DNA from: Flavobacterium sp. A45
Lineage (GTDB): Bacteria > Bacteroidota > Bacteroidia > Flavobacteriales > Flavobacteriaceae
Assembly: GCF_002001005.1 (NCBI RefSeq)
Contig: NZ_MUNX01000148.1
Span: forward strand, 1 to 56,974
DNA: 56,974 bases
Direction: 5' to 3'
Shown: piece by piece, positions 1 through 9,800 of the stretch
Numbering within the stretch: the stretch's first letter is position 1
How the letters are laid out: each line of letters starts with the position of its first letter
The notes under the pieces: generated by a model
Databases searched by the model: none
Told to the model about the DNA's origin: nothing
The model's input: the letters and a program-made list of their open reading frames with translations, nothing else
Made by a program: the position numbers and the translations under genes

Positions 1-53
1 AATCAGTTACTTGTATTTTTTGTTAAATAGTTTTTTTGATTGAATAAAAAAGC

Positions 54-61
54 TATTTTTG
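54..61 (+). promoter_or_regulatory. Candidate -7 promoter element (TATTTTTG)
   Basis: TATTTTTG matches the Bacteroidota -7 consensus TAnnTTTG. TTG triplets lie upstream at 36-38 and 40-42, but their spacing is shorter than usual. Transcription would begin near 66-70, leaving a very short leader. That favours the GntR start at 78 over the one at 66. Confidence 0.4.
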
Positions 62-65
62 CAAT

Positions 66-818
66 ATGTATGAACATATGAACAAAATACCGTTATTGGA
101 TCACGACAGTAAAATTCCGTTGCACAAACAAGTGGAAGAATTATTGCGTGAACTGATCAAGCATCCCGATTTTAAAGATGGAGAATTATTTCCAAAAGAA
201 GTTGATTTGGCCAAACGTTGGGGGATTTCCCGTAATACATTACGTCAGGCAATTGCTATTTTGGTAAATGAAAACCTCTTGGTGCGAAAGAAAGGTTCTG
301 GGACACGGGTTTCCCAAAACAGAATCACGACCAATCTGAATAATTGGATGAGTTTTACTCACGAGATGGAAGATATGGGATTAGAATTTAAAAATCTTTC
401 GGTGAATGTAGAAATGGTTCCGGCCAGTGCGAAAGTTGCTAAACATTTGCAAATTAATGAAGGCGATGAAGTCTTGCTTTTGCAGCGCACCCGTAGTATT
501 GATGATAGCCCAATGGTGTATTTCGAATCCTATTTTCATCCTCGAATTGGTCTTTCGATTGATGAAAACTTTGAAATTCCATTGTATGAGATTCTTGGTA
601 ATAAATACAATGTGGTTCCTGTATATTCTCAGGAAGAACTCAAAGCAATCGCTGCAAGTAAAAGAATCGCCAGCACTTTGAAAATTGAGAAGGATCAGCC
701 AGTTCTAGAAAGAAAACGTGTGGTTCTCGACACGGCCAGAAAGCCAATTGAATACAATATTTGTTATTACCGAAACGATTGGTTTACCTATACTATAGAA
801 ATAAAACGCACCATTTAG
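66..818 (+). CDS. GntR-family (HutC-type, UTRA) transcriptional regulator
   Basis: This is a cytoplasmic DNA-binding repressor or activator. Residues about 14-85 form a GntR winged helix, with the typical pattern FPKEVDLAKRWGISRNTLRQ and a wing RKKGSGTRV. Residues about 95-245 fit a UTRA effector domain (LLLQRTRSIDD, VYFESYFHP). UTRA domains usually bind a phosphorylated sugar or a related metabolite. Two starts are possible: ATG 66, or ATG 78 (MNKIPLLDHD), which fits the predicted transcription start better. The gene sits 3 nt ahead of the kinase-isomerase gene, so it is almost certainly cotranscribed with the mannose block. An effector such as mannose 6-phosphate is my inference from context. 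I could not pick out its operator. Confidence 0.9.
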   Translation: MYEHMNKIPLLDHDSKIPLHKQVEELLRELIKHPDFKDGELFPKEVDLAKRWGISRNTLRQAIAILVNENLLVRKKGSGTRVSQNRITTNLNNWMSFTHEMEDMGLEFKNLSVNVEMVPASAKVAKHLQINEGDEVLLLQRTRSIDDSPMVYFESYFHPRIGLSIDENFEIPLYEILGNKYNVVPVYSQEELKAIAASKRIASTLKIEKDQPVLERKRVVLDTARKPIEYNICYYRNDWFTYTIEIKRTI

Positions 819-821
819 TAA

Positions 822-3488
822 ATGAAAAAAGTAGGAGTTGATGTTGGTGGAAGCCATGTCACTATAAGTGTTATCGAACACAATGTTGTTAGAAAGGAAG
901 AGCAATTAGTATTGAGAAAAGAAATCAATGCAAAAGATAGTCCAATGGCTATTATTTCGACAATTGGGAACTGTATAACCGAAGTTTTAAGTAACAAACT
1001 TGCTGTTGATGCAGTAGGAATTGCTTTTCCTGGTCCTTTCAATTATGATAAAGGCGTGAGTGAAATTAAGGGAGTAGGCGGAAAATTCGAACCAACTTTT
1101 GGTGTTCATATTCAGCAAGCACTGAAAAATTTTACAGGTTTGGATGCGATCCCTTTTGTATTTGCCAATGATGCAGATTGCTTTGCCGAGGGGGCTTATT
1201 TTCGTCATCAGTTGAAAAGCAAAAGGACGGTTTTCCTGACTTTGGGAACCGGTTTTGGTTCTGCATTTATGGTCGATGGAAATTTAATAAAAAATCATCC
1301 TGAAGTACCGGAAAATGGAGTGTTTTATGATAAATCTTTTCTCGGGACGATTGCCGATGAGTGTTTTTCTACCCGTTGGATTTTGAACGAATATAAACGA
1401 CTATCAGGCGTTACTATCGACTCGGTAAAAGCTATTGCGGGGTTAAATACGGAGGATTCCAACGCTGTTTTTAGAAAATTTGGTGCCAATATGGGAACTT
1501 TTCTTTTCCCATGGTTTGAAAAATTCGGATGTGATGAACTTGTCATCGGCGGAAATATTTCGAAAGCCAGCGCCTTGTTTTTATCAGCTTTGGAAGAAAA
1601 ATTGAATTCATTGACAATTAAATTAAATATAGTTTTCTGTGATGATGCTGAACAAAGTATTCTGAGAGGGGCAACAATTATTGCAGATAAAAAAAATAAA
1701 ATACAGATGGAAAAAGAGTTACAGTCCAAAAGAAAAACCACACAACCTTTATTACCCATTAATGCGGTTGTAAAAAACAATTCCGAATATAATGTTTTCC
1801 CTTCTTTTAAGACGGATTCAGAAATTTTTGTAGGTTTTAAATCCTTGGCGAATGCTATTGCCAAACAAAAAACGGTTGTTATTGACGGATTTGGCGGCGT
1901 TCTTTGGGAAAATTTTAAAAACCATTTGAATTCGGCTTTGACCGAAAAAAAGATAAATGTGCTTTGGTACGATATCGATTCCTGCTTGAAATCTTCTGCA
2001 GAAATTGACGAAATGATTAAGCCAAATATGAATGGTGATGACTTGGTTTTCGGAAAAAGATATTCGGGAGAACTTTCGGATTTCTTTGATGCTGAAAAGC
2101 TGAATTTGTTGCAACCGGACACAACTGCCGATGTTTGCATCGTTTACGGTACGGGAGCCTCTTTGGCGAATTGGAAAGGAAAACTGATTTATGTAGATGT
2201 TCCAAAAAACGAAATTCAATACCGAATGAGAGCCTGTTCGACCAAAAACATTGGTTGTAGTGATACTTTAGCGTATTCTCAAATTTACAAGCGAATGTAT
2301 TTTATCGAATGGCCGGTTTTGAACGCACACAAAGAAGGTTTGTTGCCAAAAATCGATCTGATTGTCGATGAACAACGGATTGATGAAATTACATGGATGG
2401 AAGGAAGTGACTTCAGAAGTGCATTGAATACGATGCTGGAAAGTCCGTTGCGTGCCCGTCCTTGGTTTGAAGCTGGGGTTTGGGGCGGTCATTGGATGAA
2501 AAATAAGATTGGTGATTTGAATCAGGACGAAGTTAATTATGCTTGGTCTTTTGAATTAATAACACCGGAAAACGGAATCGTTTTGGAAGGAAATAATCAT
2601 TTATTGGAAGTTTCTTTCGATTTTTTAATGTTTCAGGACAACAAAAAAGTATTAGGAAAAGCGGCTGATCGTTTCGGAAATAATTTCCCGATTCGCTTTG
2701 ACTATCTGGATACTTTCGATGGAGGAAATCTTTCGGTGCAATGCCATCCGCGTCCGGATTACATTAAAGAGCATTTCGGGGAAGCCTTTACGCAAGATGA
2801 AACCTATTATATATTGGATTGTACAGAGGATGCCAACGTGTATCTAGGCTTTACGGAAGATATTAATTCCGAAGAATTTGAAAACGCTTTACTGGAATCC
2901 CAGAAAACAGCGGAACCAATTGATATTGAAAAATATGTACAAAAAATTAAAGCCCAAAAACATGAATTGTATTTGATTCCAAACGGAACGATTCACGCTT
3001 CGGGAATCAATAATATGGTTCTTGAAATCAGCAGCACACCTTATATTTTTACTTTCAAAATGTACGATTGGGTTCGCCCCGGATTAGACGGGAAACCGCG
3101 TCCTATAAACGTTGAACACGGATTAAACAATGTTTATTTCGACAGAAAAGGGGAAAGGGTCACAAATGAATTCATTTCAAAACCAAAGGTTGTTCAAGAA
3201 TTTTCGAACGGTCTAAAAATGAGTTTACCGACTCATGAAGAACATTTTTATGCTGTTGACCGTTATGAATTTACAGGCGAAATCGAAATTGAAACATTAG
3301 GACAATGTCATATTTGTATGCTAGTTGAGGGCGACATTGCAGAAGTGTCCGTGGGCGATAATAGCCAAACATTCAAATATGCCGAAACTTTTGTGATTCC
3401 AGCAAACGTTCCAAAATACAAAATCAATTACAAAGGAGACAAAAAAGCATTTGTGGTTGTTTCGTATGTAAAAGACAGCTGGTGTTAA
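822..3488 (+). CDS. ROK sugar kinase - P-loop-like domain - type I phosphomannose isomerase fusion
   Basis: This 888-residue cytoplasmic protein would phosphorylate mannose and isomerise mannose 6-phosphate to fructose 6-phosphate. Residues 1-290 are a ROK kinase: DVGGSH phosphate loop, catalytic FANDADC with Asp117/Asp119, and LGTGFGSA. The usual ROK zinc cysteine motif is absent. Residues about 340-545 resemble a uridine-kinase-like P-loop fold whose loop reads DGFGGVLW (355-362) and lacks GK[ST], so it is probably not catalytic. Residues about 547-888 are a cupin type I phosphomannose isomerase with zinc ligands Gln640, His642, Glu660 and His725 (QCHP, DETYY, PNGTIHASG). Ordinary PMIs are about 300-400 residues. 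The mannosidases downstream support mannose as substrate. Kinase specificity is inferred; the isomerase family assignment is firm. Confidence 0.88.
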   Translation: MKKVGVDVGGSHVTISVIEHNVVRKEEQLVLRKEINAKDSPMAIISTIGNCITEVLSNKLAVDAVGIAFPGPFNYDKGVSEIKGVGGKFEPTFGVHIQQALKNFTGLDAIPFVFANDADCFAEGAYFRHQLKSKRTVFLTLGTGFGSAFMVDGNLIKNHPEVPENGVFYDKSFLGTIADECFSTRWILNEYKRLSGVTIDSVKAIAGLNTEDSNAVFRKFGANMGTFLFPWFEKFGCDELVIGGNISKASALFLSALEEKLNSLTIKLNIVFCDDAEQSILRGATIIADKKNKIQMEKELQSKRKTTQPLLPINAVVKNNSEYNVFPSFKTDSEIFVGFKSLANAIAKQKTVVIDGFGGVLWENFKNHLNSALTEKKINVLWYDIDSCLKSSAEIDEMIKPNMNGDDLVFGKRYSGELSDFFDAEKLNLLQPDTTADVCIVYGTGASLANWKGKLIYVDVPKNEIQYRMRACSTKNIGCSDTLAYSQIYKRMYFIEWPVLNAHKEGLLPKIDLIVDEQRIDEITWMEGSDFRSALNTMLESPLRARPWFEAGVWGGHWMKNKIGDLNQDEVNYAWSFELITPENGIVLEGNNHLLEVSFDFLMFQDNKKVLGKAADRFGNNFPIRFDYLDTFDGGNLSVQCHPRPDYIKEHFGEAFTQDETYYILDCTEDANVYLGFTEDINSEEFENALLESQKTAEPIDIEKYVQKIKAQKHELYLIPNGTIHASGINNMVLEISSTPYIFTFKMYDWVRPGLDGKPRPINVEHGLNNVYFDRKGERVTNEFISKPKVVQEFSNGLKMSLPTHEEHFYAVDRYEFTGEIEIETLGQCHICMLVEGDIAEVSVGDNSQTFKYAETFVIPANVPKYKINYKGDKKAFVVVSYVKDSWC

Positions 3489-3604
3489 AACGGTCTAAGA
3501 ACCAAATAACAAAAATATATACCACTCTTTTGCCTCGGGCGAATGAGAAAAACGATTTGCATTAACGTTTAAACCAAAATCTTAATTGATTGAACCAAAT
3601 TATT

Positions 3605-5044
3605 ATGGAAAGAAAAGGAACAAATTATTTTATATCTCTCATAACGCTTATTGCGGCCTTAGGAGGTTTTTTATTCGGTTTTGATATGGCTGTAGTAAGC
3701 GGAATTATTGAACCATTGAAATTGCAATACGGATTGTCATCAGGGCAAGAAGGTTTATTCGTGTCCTGTGCTTTATTGGGGTGCATTGTGGGTGTCGCCT
3801 TTTCGGGATACCTCAGTGATAAAATTGGAAGAAGAAAAGTATTGTTTGTTTCTGCCGTATTGTTTTTGATCAGTGCTGTTGGTTTTGCTTTTTCAGAGGA
3901 ATATTCCGTATTGATTTTCTTCCGCATACTTGCTGGTATGGCTGTGGGTGTGGCTTCGAATGTTTCCCCACTTTATATTTCTGAAGTGGCGCCTTCGCAA
4001 AAACGTGGAAAGTTGGTGGTTTTTTATCAGCTTGCCATAACTGTTGGAGTTTTGGCGGCTTATATCAGTAATTTATTTTTACAAAAATATGCTACCGCGA
4101 ATGCAGGAGAAGGTAGCGGTTTGATGCATTGGCTATTTGTTGAAAATGTTTGGAGAGGAATGTTTATTGTAGGTGTGATTCCTGCAGCAGCATTTTGTTT
4201 GTTATTACTGATTGTTCCCGAAAGTCCACGCTGGTTAGTGCAGTACGGAAAAGATAAAGATGCCTTTGATATTCTCACTAAAATAAATGGGGAAGAAACG
4301 GCTCGTTTGGAGTTGGCTTCCATTAAAGAAATGACCAGTCAAAAATCAGGGGGATTTAAAGAATTACTTCATTTGCCCTTACGTAAATTATTGGTTTTAG
4401 CAATGGTACTTACTGCTTTGTCACAGTTTAGTGGTATCAATGGAGTTATTTTTTACGGTCCCACCATTTTAAAATCGGCTGGAATTGTTACCAGTGATGC
4501 GTTGTTTTATCAGGTGATATTGGGGGCGGCCAATGTGCTTTTCACTTTCATCGCCATTTCAAAAGTGGATACTTGGGGACGCAGACCATTATACATTGTA
4601 GGCTCACTTTGTGCCGCTTTTGCATTGGCATTGACAGGCTTTTGTTTTATGATGAATATAACAGGTTGGTTCATGTTGTTTAGCATTATCCTATTCCTTT
4701 TGTTTTTTGCTTTTTCTCTTGGACCTTTAAAATTTGTCATCTCAACAGAAATTTTTCCAACGCATATCAGAGGTACAGCTTTATCTGTCTGTATTATGAC
4801 CATGTGGGTTTCGGACTATGTAGTGAATTTGTTATTTCCAGTGATGCGAGATGGATTTGGAATAGCGACTACATTTTTTATTTTCTCTTTCTTTTGTGTT
4901 CTTTCTTTTTTATATGCAAAAAAGAAATTGTTTGAAACCAAAGGAAAAAGCTTGGAAGAAATTGAGAAAGAATGGAATTCTGATTTGAATGTAGCAAAGG
5001 ATTTGTCCGCTAAGAAAATGGAAATTTTGGAAGAAATCGAATAG
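3605..5044 (+). CDS. MFS sugar porter (sugar:H+ symporter type)
   Basis: This is a 12-helix inner-membrane transporter of the sugar porter family (XylE/GLUT-like). Visible signatures are GFLFGFDMAVVSG in helix 1, DKIGRRK in the 2-3 loop, PESPRWLV after helix 6, GRRPLY in the 8-9 loop, and FETKGKS at the C-terminus. I choose ATG 3605 (MERKGTNYF) rather than the in-frame TTG at 3590. Its position between the kinase-isomerase and the mannosidases suggests it imports mannose, but sequence alone cannot fix the sugar. About 115 bp separate it from the upstream gene, with no clear terminator, so readthrough is likely. Confidence 0.88.
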   Translation: MERKGTNYFISLITLIAALGGFLFGFDMAVVSGIIEPLKLQYGLSSGQEGLFVSCALLGCIVGVAFSGYLSDKIGRRKVLFVSAVLFLISAVGFAFSEEYSVLIFFRILAGMAVGVASNVSPLYISEVAPSQKRGKLVVFYQLAITVGVLAAYISNLFLQKYATANAGEGSGLMHWLFVENVWRGMFIVGVIPAAAFCLLLLIVPESPRWLVQYGKDKDAFDILTKINGEETARLELASIKEMTSQKSGGFKELLHLPLRKLLVLAMVLTALSQFSGINGVIFYGPTILKSAGIVTSDALFYQVILGAANVLFTFIAISKVDTWGRRPLYIVGSLCAAFALALTGFCFMMNITGWFMLFSIILFLLFFAFSLGPLKFVISTEIFPTHIRGTALSVCIMTMWVSDYVVNLLFPVMRDGFGIATTFFIFSFFCVLSFLYAKKKLFETKGKSLEEIEKEWNSDLNVAKDLSAKKMEILEEIE

Positions 5045-5053
5045 ACGCAAATC

Positions 5054-5869
5054 ATGAAATTACAATTTTATTATCCGCGATGGGGCTCAGAAAATATCAA
5101 TTGGGAGCAATTTTGCCAAAAGGTGAAACAAGCTGGATATGATGGGATTGAAGCTCCTATGCCTGAATCTCTTGAAGAACAAAAGATAATTTTAAAAGCT
5201 TTGAAAAATAATGACTTAAAGTTAATTGGTCAATATTATCAATCGTTTGAAAAAGATTTTGAGGAGCACAAAATCAATTACGCCAAGGAGTTGCATATAC
5301 TCGCTTCGGCTCAGCCTGAAAAAATAAATGCACAAACAGGAAAAGATTATTTCAGTTTTGAACAGAATGCAGAATTGTTTGCTATCGCAAATAGAATAAG
5401 CTCGGTAACAGGTATTCCAATTTGTCACGAAACACACCGTAATAAAGCACTGTTTGCGGCACATATAGCATATGATTTTTTGCAAAAGCTACCCGATTTA
5501 AAAATAACAGCCGATTTTTCACATTGGTGTAATGTGGCCGAAAGTTTGCTCGAAGATCAGGAAGAGGCTTTGGCTTTGGCTTGTGAAAAAGTCGAACATC
5601 TCCACTCAAGGGTGGGGCATTCTCAGAGTGCACAGGTAATTGATCCACGCTTGCCGGAATTTAAAACCGAATTGGATGCCCATTTAAAATGGTGGGATGC
5701 AATTGTAAAAGACTATCAGGATACTAAAAAAGAAGTGTTAACCATTACCACTGAATTTGGTCCAGCACCTTATATGGTCCATTTGCCTTTTACAAACATG
5801 CCGATAGCCAGTCAATGGGATATCAATGTTCATATGATGCAGTTGTTGAAAGAAAGATATAGTAAATAA
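5054..5869 (+). CDS. Sugar phosphate isomerase/epimerase-like TIM-barrel protein
   Basis: This 271-residue protein fits the AP endonuclease 2 / xylose isomerase-like TIM-barrel superfamily. It has YYPRWGSENINW near the start, GYDGIEAPMP at strand 2, and candidate metal ligands in CHETHR, TADFSHW, HLHSRVGHS and TTEFGPAPY. No signal peptide is visible, so it is probably cytoplasmic. The start lies 10 nt after the transporter stop, and the PhyH gene follows at once, which indicates an operon. Family members isomerise or epimerise free or phosphorylated sugars. The substrate is unknown; context suggests mannose or a modified mannose, which is inference. Confidence 0.75.
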   Translation: MKLQFYYPRWGSENINWEQFCQKVKQAGYDGIEAPMPESLEEQKIILKALKNNDLKLIGQYYQSFEKDFEEHKINYAKELHILASAQPEKINAQTGKDYFSFEQNAELFAIANRISSVTGIPICHETHRNKALFAAHIAYDFLQKLPDLKITADFSHWCNVAESLLEDQEEALALACEKVEHLHSRVGHSQSAQVIDPRLPEFKTELDAHLKWWDAIVKDYQDTKKEVLTITTEFGPAPYMVHLPFTNMPIASQWDINVHMMQLLKERYSK

Positions 5870-5896
5870 TTGCTTTTAAGCTTAAAAAATATAATT

Positions 5897-6865
5897 ATGG
5901 AAAACATACATCTATCTAAAGATTTAGCCGATTATAATCACCCTATAGCCAATATGTTTGTTCAGCCAAAAACGGCGGAGGAATGGAAGCAATACATGCT
6001 GACCGAGGAACAGATTGCTTCTTTCAAAAAAGAGGGATTTGTTAAAGGGATTAAAATTTTGACAGAAGAACAGGTCGATTTACTCAACAGTGAACTTGTA
6101 AAATTGCAATCAGTAAATGAAGAGGATAAAAAAATATTTTATCACTACGAAAGCAATGAATCCGAAGATCCAAGCAAAGTTCTTTTTCATGCCATCGGAG
6201 CTTGGCGTTTAACTCCCGGATTCCATGATTTATTATGGGCGCCTGCATTTCGTATGGCTGCTTATCAATTGTTGGGACAATCCTTCAGAATTTTTCATGA
6301 CCAATTGTTTTGCAAACCCGCTAAACACGGCGGAGTAGTGGCATGGCATCAGGATTATTCCTATTGGACATTTACAAAACCGATGCATCATCTTACGTGC
6401 TGGATTGGTTTGGATGATGCTAACACAGAAAATGGCTGTCTTTATTTTGTTCCGGGAAGCCATAAATGGGGATTGCTTCCTATAACTGGGTTAACGGGTG
6501 ATATGGAGGCTGTAAAAACAGTTTTGAATGAAGAGCAATTGGAGGCATTTGATAAAAGAGTGGCGAATGAGTTGCCAAAAGGATATGCCAGTTTTCACCA
6601 TCCACTTACTATGCATGGTTCTTATGCCAATACTTCGGAACGTCCAAGAAGGGCGACTGTCATAAATACAATGAGTTGTGATACGTTAGGAAATACAGAG
6701 GGTTATTATCGACTTGATGCTTTGCATACTTTTCCTGAAATGCCACAGGATCAGGTATTAGATGGTAACTTTTTCCCGCTTTTATTTGACGGTGATAAAG
6801 AGTTGGAAGCTTTCGGAAATAGTATTCCTAAAGTAGATTATAAAGAGTTGTATGATAGACACTAA
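5897..6865 (+). CDS. Phytanoyl-CoA dioxygenase (PhyH) family Fe(II)/2-oxoglutarate oxygenase
   Basis: The likely product is an Fe(II)/2-oxoglutarate-dependent oxygenase. The metal triad is visible as His151-x-Asp153 (WHQDYSYW) and His240 (TMHGSYANTS), and Arg249 or Arg251 (ERPRRA) is placed to bind 2-oxoglutarate. At about 323 residues it is a normal length. I choose ATG 5897 (MENIHLSK) over the TTG at 5870, since the latter adds an unconvincing hydrophobic stretch. No signal peptide is seen. It lies between the TIM-barrel gene and the GH38 gene, so it is part of the mannoside operon. Such enzymes hydroxylate or dealkylate small molecules. A role on an O-methylated or otherwise modified sugar is speculative. 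Confidence 0.85.
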   Translation: MENIHLSKDLADYNHPIANMFVQPKTAEEWKQYMLTEEQIASFKKEGFVKGIKILTEEQVDLLNSELVKLQSVNEEDKKIFYHYESNESEDPSKVLFHAIGAWRLTPGFHDLLWAPAFRMAAYQLLGQSFRIFHDQLFCKPAKHGGVVAWHQDYSYWTFTKPMHHLTCWIGLDDANTENGCLYFVPGSHKWGLLPITGLTGDMEAVKTVLNEEQLEAFDKRVANELPKGYASFHHPLTMHGSYANTSERPRRATVINTMSCDTLGNTEGYYRLDALHTFPEMPQDQVLDGNFFPLLFDGDKELEAFGNSIPKVDYKELYDRH

Positions 6866-6880
6866 TATAAAAAGAGAGTT

Positions 6881-9800
6881 ATGTTTTTAAATAAATTTGT
6901 TTCAGCTTCAAAAAATTGTTTCTTCATATTGTTGGTTTTTCTGATACAGGATGCATTTGCCCAGAATGAAGTTCCATTTTTTGGAAAAATCAATTGGATA
7001 AATGGTTTTTCTAAGGAAATCAGCGGTGAAAATATTAGCTATAATTCCGCTTTTCAGGATTATGCAACAGTGGCGCTTTTGACCAGAAATACGGATGGGA
7101 ATAAGGCGATTGAGTGGGAAACAGCTTCCGTACCAAAAGTTGTTAAAGGCGAGTATGTTTATTTCGGCTGGGTAGCAGGACATTCAACGGGAACGAGTAG
7201 TGGTGACAGAAATTTCGATTTGTATGTTGATGGCAAAAAGGTTCTGACTTTTACAACTGTGCCAAAAAATAAAAATCCGAATTGGGTTTTTAAAGCGGAG
7301 GATGGATCGGCATTGGCATTTCAACAAACAAAACTTGATGGAGCGAATGACTCACAGGGATATGCTTTCTTGCGTCTTCCTGTTAGCAAAGTAAAAGTTG
7401 GACAGGCCGTTCATATCAAAATTGTTGGTCAGAAACAAAACAGCAATGATTGGTTCATGACTTTCAAATTTGCATTTGAAGAAAATGTAAAAATCGTTCC
7501 TACGCCTTTTCTTTTGAAAAATGGTACACAATCTCTTGCCCTTACTGTTTTGCATTTCGGAAAAGAAGAAACCGTAAAGGTGAAAATCAATGACAAAGAA
7601 AATCATACTTATACTGTGAAAGATGGAATGAATACTTTTGACGTTCCAGTAGCAGCTGTGACTAAAGAGGAAAAAGTAAAAGTGCAGGCAACTGTTGGCA
7701 GTAAAGTTTATATTGACGACTATTTTGTTGTTAAACCGGTTATGTACAGAGAGTTTCATTTGTTACACCATTCGCATACCGATATAGGTTATTCCCATGT
7801 ACAGCCTGAGGTTGTGAAAATTCACAATAAAAATATTGATGATGCACTCGATATGATTGAAAAAACAAAATCATATCCAGAAGGAGCAAAATTCAAATGG
7901 AATGTCGAGTCTATCTGGGTTGTTGAAAATTATTTGAAAGAAGCGAGTCCTGCAAAAAAAGAGAAGTTTGTTGCGGCTGTAAAAAATGGAGATATTTTTC
8001 TTTCGGCTTTGTATGTGAACATGCTTACTGGTATGAGTCAGGCGGAAGAGATGTTTCATTACACGGATTATGCAGTCAAATTGCGTAAAGAATTTGGATT
8101 TAAAATCAATAGTGCAATGATTTCGGATGTACCGGGCTTTGCGTGGTCAACCGTTACGGCACTTTCAAAAGGAGGCGTAAAATATTTCTCTATCGGTTCC
8201 AATTTTATGGGATTGGATCATCCATATATGGGGGATAGAGCGGGTCATTTCCTGAAAAATTGGGGAGACAAACCCGTTTGGTGGACATCACCTTCGGGAC
8301 AGGAAAAAGTGTTGTTTTGGGCTGGTGCCAAAGGGTATTCGTCTTGGCATGGTATGCAACCAGGAGTGATTTTTGAAAGAGGATCTAAGAAAATTGCAGA
8401 CTATTTGAATGAATTGACGGCAAATAATTATCCTTATGACATGGTGCAATGGCGTTTTAACATTATAGCTGATAATGCGGCGATTGAGCCTAATGCTTCT
8501 GATTTTGTAAAAAAATGGAATGAAAAATATGCATCTCCAAAACTGATTTTGAACACTACAGAGAAAATGTTTGAAACTTTTGAGAAAAAGTACGGTGATA
8601 AAATCCCAACGGTAAAAGGAGATTTGACACCTTATTGGGAAGACGGTGCAATGTCAACAGCTGAAGAAGAAGGAAAAAATAGGGTAAACAGTTTGCGTCT
8701 ACAACAATTGAGCACACTTTACACGATGTTGAATCCTAAGAAATACGATCAACAAAATTTCTATGAAGCGTGGAGAAATATCATCATGTTTCATGAGCAT
8801 ACCTGGGGAGCCCATAATAGTACAACCGAACCAGATCTTCCTTTTGTAACAGAACAATGGCGTATAAAAAAGCAGTTTATGCTTGATGCCGACACACAGA
8901 TTAATGCGTTGGAGAAAAACTTGTTTGAAACCGTGAACAATTTACAATCTAAAAAAATTGCGGTTTTCAATACTTCTTCTTGGAAAAGAACTGGATTGGT
9001 AATTATTGAAACGGCTGTTGAAGGAAAATCGGTGAAAGATGCCAACGGAAATATTTTACCATTGCAGAAATTGAGCAATGGAAAATATGCTTTCATAGCC
9101 AAAGATATACCCGCTTTTGGAAACGCGACATATGAAATTACGAATAAAGAAGCTTCTGCTTTGTCCAGCAAATTTGTTTTGGGCGAAAACTCGCTATCAA
9201 ACGGGAAAATTGAATTTAGCTGGGACAAAAACAATGGAAGTATTACGAATTTGAAAACCGTTTCGGATTTTAACTATGCCGGGGATTTCAACAAACAAGG
9301 TTTAAACAGTTATTGGTATGTGCCGGGCTTGAATCCTGAAGAAGCACAAACCAACGGAAATGTTCAGATAAAAATTATCGAAAAAGGACCTGTTATGACT
9401 GCAGTTTCGATTACTTCTGATGCTCCCGGAGCCAATAAATTGGAGCGTATTATTTCGCTTTACAGCGGAAGCGATGAAGTATTGATTCAGAATATTTTGG
9501 ACAAAAAAGCCATCCGAACTAAAGAAGGCGTTCACTTTGGATATCCATTCAATTCACAGTTTACCAAAACGACTCTTGATGCCGGTTACGGATCAATGGA
9601 ATTTTTGAAAGATCAATTGGCGGGATCAAATATGGATTACCTATACGGAAGAAGATGGGTGGATGTTTCTGCCGGAGATAAAGGAATTCAGTGGATGTTG
9701 TTGGAGTCGCCTTTGGTGGAACCTAACAGTATCATTGATGAAAGAAGAGAGGTTGTCCCTAACCATAAGGAGTGGAAAAAATCGGAGAAACCAACTGCCA

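Noticed and set aside
1325..2140. 271-codon ORF on the - strand inside the kinase-isomerase gene
   Set aside because: It overlaps a gene with strong family motifs, and its own translation has no recognisable domain; it is a frame shadow.
3590..3604. TTG start for the MFS transporter (also TTG starts at 5870, 34715, 42822 and 48222 for other genes)
   Set aside because: In each case an ATG a few codons later begins right at the conserved N-terminus or signal peptide, so the TTG extension is not needed.
7352..7759. 135-codon - strand ORF inside the GH38 gene
   Set aside because: It is rich in Phe, Ser and His from reverse reading of coding DNA, with no motif or spacing to a neighbour.
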